Source of the DNA: PALSA-555 sp963731625
Lineage (GTDB): Bacteria > Actinomycetota > Acidimicrobiia > IMCC26256 > PALSA-555
NCBI GenBank assembly: GCA_963731625.1
Contig: CAVSWH010000001.1
Span: forward strand, 496,001-560,000
Reading direction: 5' to 3'
Length of the DNA stretch: 64,000 nt
Below are positions 34,222-42,793 of the stretch, piece after piece. Both the position numbers and the translations under genes were made by a program. How positions within the stretch are numbered: position 1 is the stretch's first letter; every line of letters begins with the position of its first letter. Under the pieces are notes generated by a model. That model was given only the letters and a program-made list of their open reading frames with translations, searched no databases and was not told the DNA's origin.

Positions 34222-35331
34222 GTGAGCACCTTCATCCAGCGTTATGAGACGTCGGGCTCTGGTATCCGGGTAGCGGTGAAGGACCTGATTGACCTCGCTG
34301 GGGCGCCGACGTCAGCGGGCTGCAAGGCGCACGCGGATCGGGCTGAGGCTGCGACCGTCGACGCGGCGTGCATGGCCGGCGCACGGGCGGCGGAGGCGAG
34401 AATCGTTGGCAAGGCCAACCTGAGCGAGCTCGCGTACGACACCGTCGGAGACAACGAGTGGTACGGCACGCCGGTGAACCCGCTCGATCCGGAGCGCATC
34501 CCTGGGGGGTCGTCCAGCGGATCGGCGGTCGCCGTCGCCACCGACGAGGCCGACGTCGCCTATGGCTCGGACACGGGCGGCTCGATCCGAGTCCCTTCGG
34601 CGTGCTGCGGGACGGTCGGCCTGAAAACGACGCATGGACGCGTGCCCGGTGGAGGGGTCTGGCCGCTGTCGCAGAGCCTCGACACCGTTGGCCCGATGGC
34701 GGCGGACGTGGCACAGGTGGCGCGGGGCATGGCGCTGCTCGAGCCGGGCTTCTCACCGGCCGCGACGCCGGCCACCACAATCGGCCGGGTGCGCATCCCG
34801 GGCCCTGATCCCGAGATCGACGCGGCAATCGATCGCGTCCTGGCCGCGGCCGAACTCACGCTCGTCGAGGTGCGTCTCGAGGGATGGTCGAGAAGCGAGT
34901 CCGCCTTCCAATCGTTGATCTCAGGTGAGGCGTGGGCCAACAACGGGGATCTGCTTGCGGATCGCGGCGGGATCAGCGACAAGATCGCCGACCGGGTCGC
35001 ACGCGGCGCGAGCGTCACCAACGAGATGATGGCTCAAGCGCATCATCTACAACAGGCATGGCGCGACGAGGTGGAAGCAGCATTCGACCGGGTGCAGCTG
35101 CTAGCACTGCCGACCCTGCTCGGGCTCGCCCCGCCACTGAGCGACGTCGACCGCTTCAGCTTGACCGCCCTGACCAGTCCCTTCAACGTGAGTGGATCAC
35201 CCGCCCTGTCGCTCCCGGTCCGCGTACCTGGTCGGGCCTTGCCCGCCAGCCTTCAGCTGGTCGGTCCACAACGCAGCGAAGAGCTGCTGTGCGCAACCGC
35301 CTCGGTCGTCGAGGCGGCGAACAGGGCGTAG
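34222..35331 (+). CDS. Amidase signature family protein
   Basis: Serine amidohydrolase of 369 residues, shorter than the usual 450-500. The Ser-cisSer-Lys triad is complete: Lys20 in VAVKDLIDLAG, the cis-Ser in GGSSSGSAVAVA and the nucleophile Ser in SDTGGSIRVPSACCG. These enzymes cleave amides (glutamyl-tRNA amidotransferase A fold). The N-terminal arm and part of the variable region typical of GatA are absent, so a stand-alone amidase is more likely. GTG at 34222. It is the first gene of a repeat-bounded block together with the CDO-like cupin on the opposite strand. Confidence 0.9.
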   Translation: MSTFIQRYETSGSGIRVAVKDLIDLAGAPTSAGCKAHADRAEAATVDAACMAGARAAEARIVGKANLSELAYDTVGDNEWYGTPVNPLDPERIPGGSSSGSAVAVATDEADVAYGSDTGGSIRVPSACCGTVGLKTTHGRVPGGGVWPLSQSLDTVGPMAADVAQVARGMALLEPGFSPAATPATTIGRVRIPGPDPEIDAAIDRVLAAAELTLVEVRLEGWSRSESAFQSLISGEAWANNGDLLADRGGISDKIADRVARGASVTNEMMAQAHHLQQAWRDEVEAAFDRVQLLALPTLLGLAPPLSDVDRFSLTALTSPFNVSGSPALSLPVRVPGRALPASLQLVGPQRSEELLCATASVVEAANRA

Positions 35332-35632
35332 ACCAAACCCGAAGGTCGAGCGGGTTCCAATACCGCCTCTTCTACCGAAGCCACCCAGCATCGGCCCACC
35401 GCCATCGCGGCCTTCAGCGACCGGGGAATCGGACTCAACCAAGCGTCACGGACCGGTCCCCACCTCACACGTCTTGGGTGGCCGCCTCGACGAACACGCA
35501 CTCAGCGCATCTCTCGCTGCGTCGGGCGCCGGCGTCGCACCCTCGGCCGCGGTCGCGCGAACGAGGGACCGGGGGCACCGATGCACAACGCGGCCCGGCG
35601 GAGAGCGGACGGCAGGGCTCTATGGCCCCGTG
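35332..35632. other. Non-coding stretch
   Basis: 301 bp between the amidase and the convergent cupin gene. No gene, terminator hairpin or repeat is convincing; short frames here are shadows. Confidence 0.5.
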
Positions 35633-36151
35633 TCAGGGTGCGCCGCGGTCGGCGTCATCGAGCACACGCCGCACCGCGTCGGCGTCGAACGGCTCCTCCC
35701 GCAGAGTGGTCGGATCCCACTGGCTCCGGTGCGTGCCGAAATAGTCACCGCCGTACACGTGGATCGCTGCGGTGTAGGCCCGGCTGGGATTGGCGACAGC
35801 GTGGATGACGTCGTCGCCGAGGAGGGTGACCTCGCCGGCCCGCAGTTGCCTGACGCCCGAGACCACAAGTCCCTCTGGCACGCGGCGAAAGAAGGTGTTG
35901 TCCTCGCCACCGCCGTAGATCCCGATCGCGGCCCACATGCGGTGGTCGTGGGGAAACAGCTCGACCCCCGGCGGCCAGACGAACTGCAGCACCGTCAGCG
36001 CCGACGAGCGATGCAGGCTGCGCATCTCCCACTTCGCGGCGTCGCCTAACGCCCGGTCGACGTCGCTCGGAGCCGCGATGGCTCGCGCAAGGACCTCCTT
36101 GACGGCGAGCGAGGGCTGCGATTCCCGAACTGCGGCCTCGCAGTCGCCCAC
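35633..36151 (-). CDS. Cysteine dioxygenase-like cupin
   Basis: 172-residue cupin with iron-binding His-x-His in FPHDHRMWAAIGIYGGGEDN and the third His in GDDVIHAVANPSRAYTAAIHVYGGDYFG, the pattern of the cysteine dioxygenase type I superfamily (PF05995) in its bacterial thiol-dioxygenase branch. It likely oxidises a thiol or similar small ligand to a sulfinate. The start is a GTG; the reading frame stays open about ten codons upstream but without ATG, GTG or TTG, so 36151 is the best available. A dispersed repeat lies upstream of it. Confidence 0.83.
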   Translation of the reverse strand: MGDCEAAVRESQPSLAVKEVLARAIAAPSDVDRALGDAAKWEMRSLHRSSALTVLQFVWPPGVELFPHDHRMWAAIGIYGGGEDNTFFRRVPEGLVVSGVRQLRAGEVTLLGDDVIHAVANPSRAYTAAIHVYGGDYFGTHRSQWDPTTLREEPFDADAVRRVLDDADRGAP

Positions 36152-36254
36152 GAAGGTGTCAACGTCAAACGTCGTCGTCTCCTGAGGCCTCCGAGCCCGG
36201 CATCACTCGATACCGTCTGATCCGGGTCTTCGCTGACCTTACGATTGCGTGGAA

Positions 36255-36411
36255 ATGGTGACTGCCGTCCTCTTCGACTTCAACGGCCGGGACTGCCATT
36301 CCGGTCACTCCGTGTCATCCCGCGCAGCTCGAGTGGCCGGCTCGTGGGCATCAATTGACCTCGAGTGATCTCATGGGCGGCGACTTGAGGGATCGTGATG
36401 GGATCTTCACG
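36255..36411 (+). repeat. Dispersed ~155-bp repeat (copy A)
   Basis: The first part reads GACTGCCGTCCTCTTCGACT and continues to a GGGACTG that closes a short GTCC/GGAC hairpin; the middle is variable. The end has CTCGAGTGATCTCATG then ACTTGAGGGATCGTGATGGG. It aligns with copies B, C, D and E in the same orientation. A degenerate 3'-half (CTGATCCGGGTCTTCG, near 36216) precedes it. Confidence 0.75.
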
Positions 36412-36513
36412 CCGCGCTTCGCGCTTCGTCATTTCACGAGCACCTGCCGATTCCTGAACTGACAACCGGGTCAGCGATTTACTGCGCTCGCGTCGCGAAA
36501 GTACCTGCAGCGG

Positions 36514-36903
36514 CTATGACCCGCCACCTGGCTGTTCGACCTGGTGGCCTGCTCGCGTCAGCACGGCGCGGGCATCCGCGAGGCGCTCGGCTGGCACAAG
36601 CAGCCAGTCGGTGTCGAAGCTCGACACGACAAAAATCGGCACGCCGGCCTCGGCCAGTGACCCACTCAGGGAGGCCAGCACCCCGACCTGGTCGTGAGCC
36701 AGTGGTCCCTCCACCCCGAGCAGCCGCCACGGCCCCGATGAGGCCACATCGTCTGGAACTACCCCGGCGTCGCACGTCACGGACAGCTCGTCGCGACTGC
36801 GAGTCGCACTCCACCAGGCCGACTTCGGAAGCCAAACGGGCAGATCAGCCTCTGGATCGAGCCGGCAAACGACCAACTCCCCGCGAAAGGATCGCAGCCT
36901 CAT
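36514..36903 (-). CDS. ACT domain-containing protein
   Basis: 129-residue protein of the ACT_7/CASTOR-like family. The second half is diagnostic: VEGPLAHDQVGVLASLSGSLAEAGVPIFVVSSFDTDWLLVPAERLADA, the segment that binds amino acids in homologs. The N-terminal part (FRGELVVCRLDPEADLPVWLPKSAWWSATRSRDELSVTCD) is the usual companion beta domain. It probably senses an amino acid; the target is unknown. It is a single gene inside a repeat-bounded block with VapBC. The start ATG has only a weak ribosome site (CGAAAGGA). Confidence 0.87.
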   Translation of the reverse strand: MRLRSFRGELVVCRLDPEADLPVWLPKSAWWSATRSRDELSVTCDAGVVPDDVASSGPWRLLGVEGPLAHDQVGVLASLSGSLAEAGVPIFVVSSFDTDWLLVPAERLADARAVLTRAGHQVEQPGGGS

Positions 36904-36982
36904 GAACTCAATCTTGTTCTACGGCACGACTTAGAAGCTCGCCCTGACCTGGCTTGACCTGCACACAGGGCTGTGGCGAAGC

Positions 36983-37019
36983 GCTTGCATTTCGCTTGTG
37001 CTGCTAGCATACTGCAAGC
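36983..37019. promoter_or_regulatory. VapBC promoter/operator
   Basis: GCTTGCA (36983-36989) and TGCAAGC (37013-37019) form an inverted repeat touching the vapB ATG. The inner palindrome TGCTAGCA (37002-37009) overlaps a possible -10 TAGCAT. This fits autoregulation by the VapB-VapC complex. Confidence 0.6.
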
Positions 37020-37250
37020 ATGCCGAATGTGCTGGTACGTGACGTCCCGGATGAGGTACACGCAGCTCTGCAGCGCCGCGCTGAGCGGGCTGGCCAGTCG
37101 TTACAGCAGTACCTGGCCGCGGAACTCAGGCGGCTGGCCGAGAAGCCACCGCTCGACGAGGTGCTCGACCGCATCGCACGTCGCCGTGGCGGCCAGGTCG
37201 GACTGCGTCAGGCAAGTCGCGACGTAACCGACGAACACGCGTCACGTTGA
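37020..37250 (+). CDS. vapB: VapB-type ribbon-helix-helix antitoxin
   Basis: 76-residue antitoxin. N-terminal MPNVLVRDVPDEVHAALQRRAERAGQSLQQYLAAEL is a FitA/VapB ribbon-helix-helix DNA-binding fold, and the C-terminal tail (EVLDRIARRRGGQVGLRQASRDV) should occupy the toxin's active site. It neutralises VapC and represses its own promoter. Its TGA overlaps the TTG of the toxin gene by 4 nt. An inverted repeat reaches up to its ATG. Confidence 0.92.
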   Translation: MPNVLVRDVPDEVHAALQRRAERAGQSLQQYLAAELRRLAEKPPLDEVLDRIARRRGGQVGLRQASRDVTDEHASR

Positions 37251-37648
37251 TCGTCATCGATGCCTCGGTTCTGGCCAACGTCATTGCCGACGACGGGGCC
37301 GATGGGGGCGCAGCGCGCGAGGTCGTACGAGGAGCTGACGGCCTGAGCGCGCCCGAGCTCGTTGACGTTGAGACCGTTTCGGTCCTGCGGAAGCGGTGGC
37401 TCGCCGGAACCCTGTCCGACTCTCAATTCTCCGCAGCCATCGATGACCTCACGGTGCTCGACGTCGAGCGGTACCCGGGCTTGCCCCTGCTTCGAAGGGC
37501 CTTCGAACTCCGAGCGAATGTCTCCGCGTATGACGCGGCGTATGTTGCCCTTGCTGAGGGGCTTGCTTGCCCCCTGTTGACAGCCGATGCTCGACTCTTC
37601 AACGTTCCCGGACCGAGGTGTGAAATTCGGCTGCTCGAGTCTGGTTGA
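37247..37648 (+). CDS. vapC: VapC-type PIN-domain ribonuclease toxin
   Basis: 133-residue PIN-domain toxin, probably an RNA endonuclease acting on tRNA or rRNA. Acidic metal ligands are Asp5 (MIVIDASVLANVI), Glu in APELVDVETVSVLRK (about 43-47) and two Asp in VSAYDAAYVALAEGL and CPLLTADARLF; all four are kept, so it looks active. The TTG start overlaps the vapB stop (TTGA). The pair is flanked by dispersed repeats, as expected for a mobile or addiction-type module. Confidence 0.93.
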   Translation: MIVIDASVLANVIADDGADGGAAREVVRGADGLSAPELVDVETVSVLRKRWLAGTLSDSQFSAAIDDLTVLDVERYPGLPLLRRAFELRANVSAYDAAYVALAEGLACPLLTADARLFNVPGPRCEIRLLESG

Positions 37649-37679
37649 GTCGTCACGTGCCAGCCGAGATTCCGATCCG

Positions 37680-37728
37680 TCACTCGTTGCTTGAACTCGT
37701 TCTGTCTGATGGGATGCTGACGGGATCG
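37680..37728 (+). repeat. Dispersed repeat, 3'-half fragment (copy G)
   Basis: TGATGGGATGCTGACGGGATCG at the end of this stretch, cut to the last 20-odd bases of the repeat, matches the double TGATGGGATC block closing copies B-E. The first half is absent. It begins about 30 bp after the vapC stop. Confidence 0.55.
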
Positions 37729-37784
37729 CACGGGTGTTCCGGCAACCGAGGCCACGGCTGAGGTGCGAGGACGAGCCGCTACCG

Positions 37785-37930
37785 TGCGGGCGGTCCTCCT
37801 CGACTTCAACCGTCAGGACTGCAAACTAGGTCCCTCGCGATCATCGCCCAATCAAACCGCGGAATAGGGGCATCACCTGCGCACGAGTGACCTCTCGTGC
37901 ATCGACCTGATGGGATCGTGATCGGATCGG
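37785..37930 (+). repeat. Dispersed ~150-bp repeat (copy B)
   Basis: GCGGTCCTCCTCGACTTCAA then CGTCAGGACTGCAA, a variable middle with CGCCCAATCAAACCGCG, then ACGAGTGACCTCTCGTG and CTGATGGGATCGTGATCGGA. Same order and orientation as the other copies. It lies between vapC and the 3' end of a TetR gene. Confidence 0.72.
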
Positions 37931-37989
37931 CTCGTTGCATCGAAGCACTGGGCTCCAGCCGCTTCGCTCGACGCAGACGTCACGCACGC

Positions 37990-38637
37990 TCATCCCTCGA
38001 CCGTGGAGGGCGCGGACAGCAGCCCAACCGTGGCGTCGATCAGGTCGCTGACAAACATCCGATCGTCGGGTACCAGGGTCTCGTCGCGGCTCAAGGCGGC
38101 TTGCCGATCTGCGAGCGCATGCACTGCCAGACTCATGGCCATCGCGACGCGGTTCCAGCGGATCCGCGGCGCGAGGTGGTCCAAGTGTCGGTCCAGCTCC
38201 TTCTTCAGCAGCTGGACCGACAGTCCAAAATCCTCGTCGAGCGATCCGAAGACGCGACCGAGGTCGGTGGGGTGGGCGCTTAGCTGGGCGAGGAACCGAA
38301 CGTAGTAGGAGCCGGGCGGCTCGTCTTGGGCAAAGGGAAGAACGACGGCCTCGACCACGCCGCGCAGGTCTCCACGTTCGTCGTCGCGGAGCGCCTGGAG
38401 CATCTCGATGCGTCGAGCGTTGAAGTGGCCAGCGCGGAACTCGACGATTGCCCGAAGGAGTCCCTCCTTTGAGCCGAAGTGGTACTGGACCGCCGCCGGG
38501 TTCTTGTGGCCCGCGGCCGCCACGATCTGGCGCAGTGAGACGGCCGTGATGCCGCGCTCCGCGAAGAGCCGCTCTGCGGTGCGGACCAGATGCTCGGGGG
38601 TGCGCTGACGGGTCAGGGTTGACAGCGTCTCTGACAC
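37990..38637 (-). CDS. TetR/AcrR family regulator
   Basis: 215-residue repressor. The N-terminal HTH is RTPEHLVRTAERLFAERGITAVSLRQIVAAAGHKNPAAVQYHFGSKEGLLRAIVEFR. The long C-terminal helical domain resembles the TetR_C_33-like class that senses lipophilic or CoA ligands. GTG at 38637 is chosen: the open frame runs 70 codons further but through low-complexity Pro/Arg residues that overlap the next gene's promoter. It is divergent from a binding-protein gene with a perfect 20-bp inverted repeat between them. Confidence 0.88.
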   Translation of the reverse strand: MSETLSTLTRQRTPEHLVRTAERLFAERGITAVSLRQIVAAAGHKNPAAVQYHFGSKEGLLRAIVEFRAGHFNARRIEMLQALRDDERGDLRGVVEAVVLPFAQDEPPGSYYVRFLAQLSAHPTDLGRVFGSLDEDFGLSVQLLKKELDRHLDHLAPRIRWNRVAMAMSLAVHALADRQAALSRDETLVPDDRMFVSDLIDATVGLLSAPSTVEG

Positions 38638-38646
38638 GTGTCGTAC

Positions 38647-38666
38647 TCTACAACGACTGTTGTAGA
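38647..38666. promoter_or_regulatory. Perfect 20-bp TetR operator
   Basis: TCTACAACGACTGTTGTAGA: 8-bp arms TCTACAAC/GTTGTAGA around GACT. It lies 10 bp from the TetR start and 47 bp before the binding-protein ATG. A second small palindrome GACACGTGTC (38633-38642) overlaps the TetR start codon. Confidence 0.8.
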
Positions 38667-38712
38667 CGGCTGGCGGTGGCGGGCGGCCCGCTGCAGGGGG
38701 GTGCGGGTTGGC

Positions 38713-40062
38713 ATGCCGCTTTCGAGGGGTACGGGCCACGGTTGGTCGGGACGGTGGGCACGTCGGTGCGGGGCGTGTGTCGGGGTCGCGGCGTTGGTTG
38801 CGGTTGGCGCGCGGCCCGCGGGTGCCCAGGCCGGCGCGCCCCGACAAGAGGTCGGGATCTCAGCCACTCAGATCCGGGTCGGCGTTATCGCAGACGTGGG
38901 CAACCCGGTCTCGCCCGGGCTCGAGCAGGGACCGGTCGATGCTCTGGAGGGCTTCGCCCGTTACGTGAACGCGTCCGGTGGCATCGCAGGGCGTCAGCTC
39001 GTCGTCGACGTGTACGACTCGCAGGCGAACCCGAACGAGACTCGCAATTCGATCATCGCGGCGTGCACGAAGGACTTCGCGCTCGTTGGAACCGCGGCCA
39101 ACTTCGTGAACAACATCGACGATTTGGTTGGGTGTCCTGACTCGGCCGGGCGGCCGACCGGCCTTCCCGACATTCCCGTCGCTACGACCGACGTCGTGCA
39201 CAAGTGCTCGCCCGTGTCGTTCCCGGTCATCGCCCCCGAACTCGACTGCTCGACGAAGTCGGAGCCGCTGCAGACGTACCGGACCCGCCAAGGTTCGACC
39301 TTGTGGCTGCTGCAGCACGTCAGCCGAGATCTCCACGGGATCTTTCCCCTTCCATCCGATCTGCAGTCGACGAAGAACACCGTGTTAGCGAGTGACCGTG
39401 CGACCGAGTCGTTGGGCATCAAGTCGGATGGGGAGCTCGACATCTCCGCGGTCGCGCCCGAGAGCGCGTATACGCCATTGATCCAGACCATGAAGACCAA
39501 GCATTCGAACTACGCCCGGGTCGGCATCGCCTACACCACGGTCGTCGAGCTCCAGCGCGAGGCGAAGCTCCAGGGGCTTCAGGGGGTCAAGGCGTGGGAC
39601 TGCCCACTGTCGTGTTACACGCCACAGTTTCTGGTCCAAGGGGGCGCGGCGGTCGAGGGCACCTACGTGACGATCTTCTTCCTTCCCTTCTCGGAGCAGC
39701 GGTACAACGCCGAGCTGGCGCGGTTCCTGCGATACACGGGCACAACCCACGCCGACGCGTTCGCGGCGGAGGCCTGGGCGTCCGCGGTGCTGTTCCGCCA
39801 AGCCGTTGATGAGGTCGTGAAGCGAAACGGCGCGACCGGCCTCACCCGGGCTGCGCTGCTCGCTCAGATCAAAGCGACGAACGGCTTCGACGCGAACGGC
39901 ATGCTCGGTCGCACGGACGTGGGCGCGAAGCAGGTGAGCCCGTGCTACGTGCTGATGCAGGTGCGCCATGGACAGTTCGTCCGGGTCCACCCGACCCAAC
40001 CCGGCACGTTTGATTGCACGCCGAGCAACGTGCGCAGCATCAAGCTCAACCTCTCGGGCTAG
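38713..40062 (+). CDS. Liv-type substrate-binding protein
   Basis: 449-residue exported periplasmic binding protein (Peripla_BP_6 class). The signal region has RRCGACVGVAALVAVGARPAGAQAG, hydrophobic with AxA cleavage, and the mature domain begins GISATQIRVGVIADVGNPVSPG. It is related to, but clearly different from, the protein at 27892. ATG at 38713 is preferred; GTG at 38701 is also behind the GGGGGG ribosome site. No permease or ATPase follows; instead a sulfatase gene starts 13 bp after the stop, so it may capture a sulfate ester or act as a sensor. Controlled by the divergent TetR. Confidence 0.87.
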   Translation: MPLSRGTGHGWSGRWARRCGACVGVAALVAVGARPAGAQAGAPRQEVGISATQIRVGVIADVGNPVSPGLEQGPVDALEGFARYVNASGGIAGRQLVVDVYDSQANPNETRNSIIAACTKDFALVGTAANFVNNIDDLVGCPDSAGRPTGLPDIPVATTDVVHKCSPVSFPVIAPELDCSTKSEPLQTYRTRQGSTLWLLQHVSRDLHGIFPLPSDLQSTKNTVLASDRATESLGIKSDGELDISAVAPESAYTPLIQTMKTKHSNYARVGIAYTTVVELQREAKLQGLQGVKAWDCPLSCYTPQFLVQGGAAVEGTYVTIFFLPFSEQRYNAELARFLRYTGTTHADAFAAEAWASAVLFRQAVDEVVKRNGATGLTRAALLAQIKATNGFDANGMLGRTDVGAKQVSPCYVLMQVRHGQFVRVHPTQPGTFDCTPSNVRSIKLNLSG

Positions 40063-40075
40063 GAGCCTCATCGAG

Positions 40076-42349
40076 ATGCAGATCGGCACGACGATCGCCG
40101 AGTCGACGCCGTCCTTCGCCGAGCCGACGCGTCCGCCCAGCGGCGCGCCGAACGTCGTCATCATCGTGCTCGATGACGTGGGGTTCGCCCAGCTCGGCTG
40201 CTACGGGTCGGACATTGAGAGCCCCGCGATCGACAGGCTCGCCGAGACTGGCCTCCGGTTCAACCGGTTCCACGTCACCGCGTTGTGCTCACCCACCCGG
40301 GCTTGCCTGCTGACGGGCCGCAACCATCACGCGGTCGGCATGGGGCTCGTGCCCGAAGTGCCGATGGGCTTTCCGGGGTACACAGGACGCATTCCCCCGC
40401 GGGCCGGCACGCTCGCGCGCATTCTCCGCGACCGCGGCTACAGCACGTTTGCCGTCGGCAAGTGGCACCTCACGCCCCGCTGGGAGATGACCGCGTCCGG
40501 ACCGTTTGACCGATGGCCATTGGGACTGGGGTTCGAACGGTTCTACGGCTTCCTCGGCGCCGACACCAACCAGTGGGCCCCCGAACTGCTCGCCTGCGAC
40601 AACCATCTGATCGAGCCGCCCCGATCACCTCAGGCTGGTTACCACCTCACCGAAGATCTCGCCGACCAGGCGATTCAGATGGTCCGCGATCAGCAGCAGA
40701 CCACGCCGACGAAGCCCTTCTTCTTGTACTTCGCTACCGGCGCCATGCATGCACCACACCACGCCCCGCCTGCGTCCATCGAGGCATACCGCGGCCGCTT
40801 CGACGACGGATGGGACATCTGGCGAAGCCGCGTCATGGAACGCCAGCTCGCGGCGGGCATCGTCCCTCCAGGGACAGAACCGAGTCGACGCCCGCCATGG
40901 GTCACCGCTTGGGCGGAACTTCCCGGCGAGCAGCAACGGCTGTTCGCTCACATGATGGAGATCTACGCCGGGTTCCTGACCCACACGGACAACCAGATCG
41001 GCCGTCTTCTCGCCACGTTCGAGAACCTCGGCATCCTCGACGACACCCTGGTCTTCGTGCTGTCCGACAACGGCGCCAGCGCCGAAGGCGGACCGCACGG
41101 CAGCCACAACGAGAACGCCTTCGCCCACGGCGTCCACGAGACAGCCGAGAACGTGCTCGCCCGCGCTGACGAACTCGGTGGCTTCCGTGCCTACAACCAC
41201 TACGCGTGGGGCTGGGCCTGGGCCGGCAACACACCGTTTCGCCTGTGGAAGCGCTACACCTGGCTCGGCGGAACGCGCACACCGCTCATCGCGCACTGGC
41301 CGACTCGGATCACGACCCCGGGAGCCGTGCGGACTCAGTTCTGCCATGCGGTTGACCTTCTGCCCACCGTTCTGGACGCCATACCGCTCGACCCTCCGCC
41401 GGTTATTGGCGGCGTCGAGCAGCAGCCCTTCGACGGCGTCAGCCTCCTGCCCGCGATCGACGATCTGGCTGCCCCCACCGTCCACGAACGGCAGTACTTC
41501 GAGATGTTCGGAAGCCGCGCGATCTATGACCACGGCTGGAAAGCGGTCACCGACCACGTCGGCGACCAGGTAGCAGCCGAGCGCGACCTCATCCCCGGCA
41601 GTCACGAGTTCGATACCGACCGATGGGCGCTGTTCCACCTCGAGGACGACTTCGCCGAGGTGCACGACCGTTCGGCGGACGAGCCACGCCAACTGCGACG
41701 TCTTGTCGACCTGTGGTGGCGCGAAGCGGGACGCAATCACGTGCTGCCACTCGACGACACCATGATCGGCCGCGTGGCCGCCATGGAGCCGCCTCCCCAT
41801 CAGCGGCCACGCCGCTCAGTCTTTCGAGCGGGGACCCGGGTCGCTGAAGACGCCGCTCCGTCCATCACCGGCAGCTTCAGGATCACCGCCGACCTGGAAA
41901 TCCCCGACAGCGGTGCGAACGGTGTGCTGTGCGCGCAGGGAGACTGGACGAGCGGCTGGGGCCTCTACGTCCTCACCGGGCGCCCGATCCTCGCCATAAA
42001 CCACCTCGGAATTGAGGTCCACAAGGCCGTCGCATCCGTGCCCCTCCCATGCGGCGAGATCACACTCGTCGTCGAGGTCGAACGGCCCCCATCTGACCCC
42101 GCGACCTGCTCGTTCCTGATCGGGGGCAAGCCCGCCGGCACGAGCCAGCTGCGAGGACCAATCCCCTTCCGCTGGCAGATCGGAGGATCGATCCTGCGCA
42201 TCGGTTACGACAGCGGCTTCCCTATCTGCGACGACTACCAGCCGCCCTTCCCCTTCTCGGGGACGCTCAACTCCTTGACCTTCGACGCGCTGCCTCCCGA
42301 ACACGACGCGACTCGACAGCACATCGACCGAGCCCTCCGAAGCGACTGA
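40076..42349 (+). CDS. Type I arylsulfatase-like sulfatase
   Basis: 757-residue alkaline-phosphatase-fold sulfatase. The formylglycine site is C71-S-P-T-R in TALCSPTRACLLTGRNHHAVG, the metal-binding DD is in VVIIVLDDVGFAQLGCYG, GKWHLTP carries the catalytic Lys-x-His, and VFVLSDNGASAEGG the metal Asp-Asn. Such enzymes release sulfate from aryl or alkyl sulfate esters after cysteine is oxidised to formylglycine by a separate enzyme not in the window. The C-terminal ~170 residues form an extra beta-rich domain. It lacks a signal peptide, so it is probably cytoplasmic. ATG at 40076 lies 13 bp after the binding-protein gene: an operon. Confidence 0.92.
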   Translation: MQIGTTIAESTPSFAEPTRPPSGAPNVVIIVLDDVGFAQLGCYGSDIESPAIDRLAETGLRFNRFHVTALCSPTRACLLTGRNHHAVGMGLVPEVPMGFPGYTGRIPPRAGTLARILRDRGYSTFAVGKWHLTPRWEMTASGPFDRWPLGLGFERFYGFLGADTNQWAPELLACDNHLIEPPRSPQAGYHLTEDLADQAIQMVRDQQQTTPTKPFFLYFATGAMHAPHHAPPASIEAYRGRFDDGWDIWRSRVMERQLAAGIVPPGTEPSRRPPWVTAWAELPGEQQRLFAHMMEIYAGFLTHTDNQIGRLLATFENLGILDDTLVFVLSDNGASAEGGPHGSHNENAFAHGVHETAENVLARADELGGFRAYNHYAWGWAWAGNTPFRLWKRYTWLGGTRTPLIAHWPTRITTPGAVRTQFCHAVDLLPTVLDAIPLDPPPVIGGVEQQPFDGVSLLPAIDDLAAPTVHERQYFEMFGSRAIYDHGWKAVTDHVGDQVAAERDLIPGSHEFDTDRWALFHLEDDFAEVHDRSADEPRQLRRLVDLWWREAGRNHVLPLDDTMIGRVAAMEPPPHQRPRRSVFRAGTRVAEDAAPSITGSFRITADLEIPDSGANGVLCAQGDWTSGWGLYVLTGRPILAINHLGIEVHKAVASVPLPCGEITLVVEVERPPSDPATCSFLIGGKPAGTSQLRGPIPFRWQIGGSILRIGYDSGFPICDDYQPPFPFSGTLNSLTFDALPPEHDATRQHIDRALRSD

Positions 42350-42628
42350 CAACCAGCGCACACGGGACCACGTCGACAGCCGCCCCGCCGCACGCCAAGG
42401 CGCTCCAGAAACCGATGACGGGAGCACCGCCACATACGGGTCCTTGCCTTGCCTCGCACAGGCCACCGAGCGCAGCCCGCCCTACGGGCGGGACACGACT
42501 ACTCGCCCTGTACGCAGGAGTGGTCGCGGCCCCGCGTTGTAAACGACAAGCCGCTCGAACTGATGGATTTCTGTTGGGATCTTCGTAACGACACGGTTCG
42601 TCGACCGACCTTAGGATTCAAGGGTCAA
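42350..42628. other. Intergenic region with a degenerate repeat fragment
   Basis: No gene is supported. CTGATGGATTTCTGTTGGGA near 42560-42579, with TCTTCG after it, resembles the closing block of the dispersed repeat and sits 43 bp before copy C. The GACCTTAGGATT just before copy C resembles GACCTTACGATT before copy A, so the repeat unit may extend upstream. Confidence 0.45.
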
Positions 42629-42780
42629 GGTGACGGCCGTCCTCTTCGACTTCAACCGTCCGGAATGCCAACGCCGTAAGTGGTTGTCATACCACGTCCA
42701 GACATTTGGTCAAGTTCGGTGCGTCCGCGGACCTCGACTGACTTCGTGTGCACTAACTTGATGGGATCCTGATCGGATCT
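42629..42780 (+). repeat. Dispersed ~150-bp repeat (copy C)
   Basis: GTGACGGCCGTCCTCTTCGA then CTTCAACCGTCCGGAATGCCA, a variable middle, CTCGACTGACTTCGTGTG and ACTTGATGGGATCCTGATCG. It ends 14 bp before the stop codon of the convergent-facing P450 gene and forms a pair with copy D that brackets that gene. Confidence 0.75.
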
Positions 42781-42793
42781 AGCCGGCGAAAAC

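Noticed and set aside
36255..36320. The repeat can be read as TAVLFDFNGRDC, similar to the N-terminus of HAD phosphatases (AVLFDFDGTL).
   Set aside because: Downstream frames differ and stop within about 30 codons in every copy, and the conserved bases do not follow codon positions; treated as non-coding repeat.
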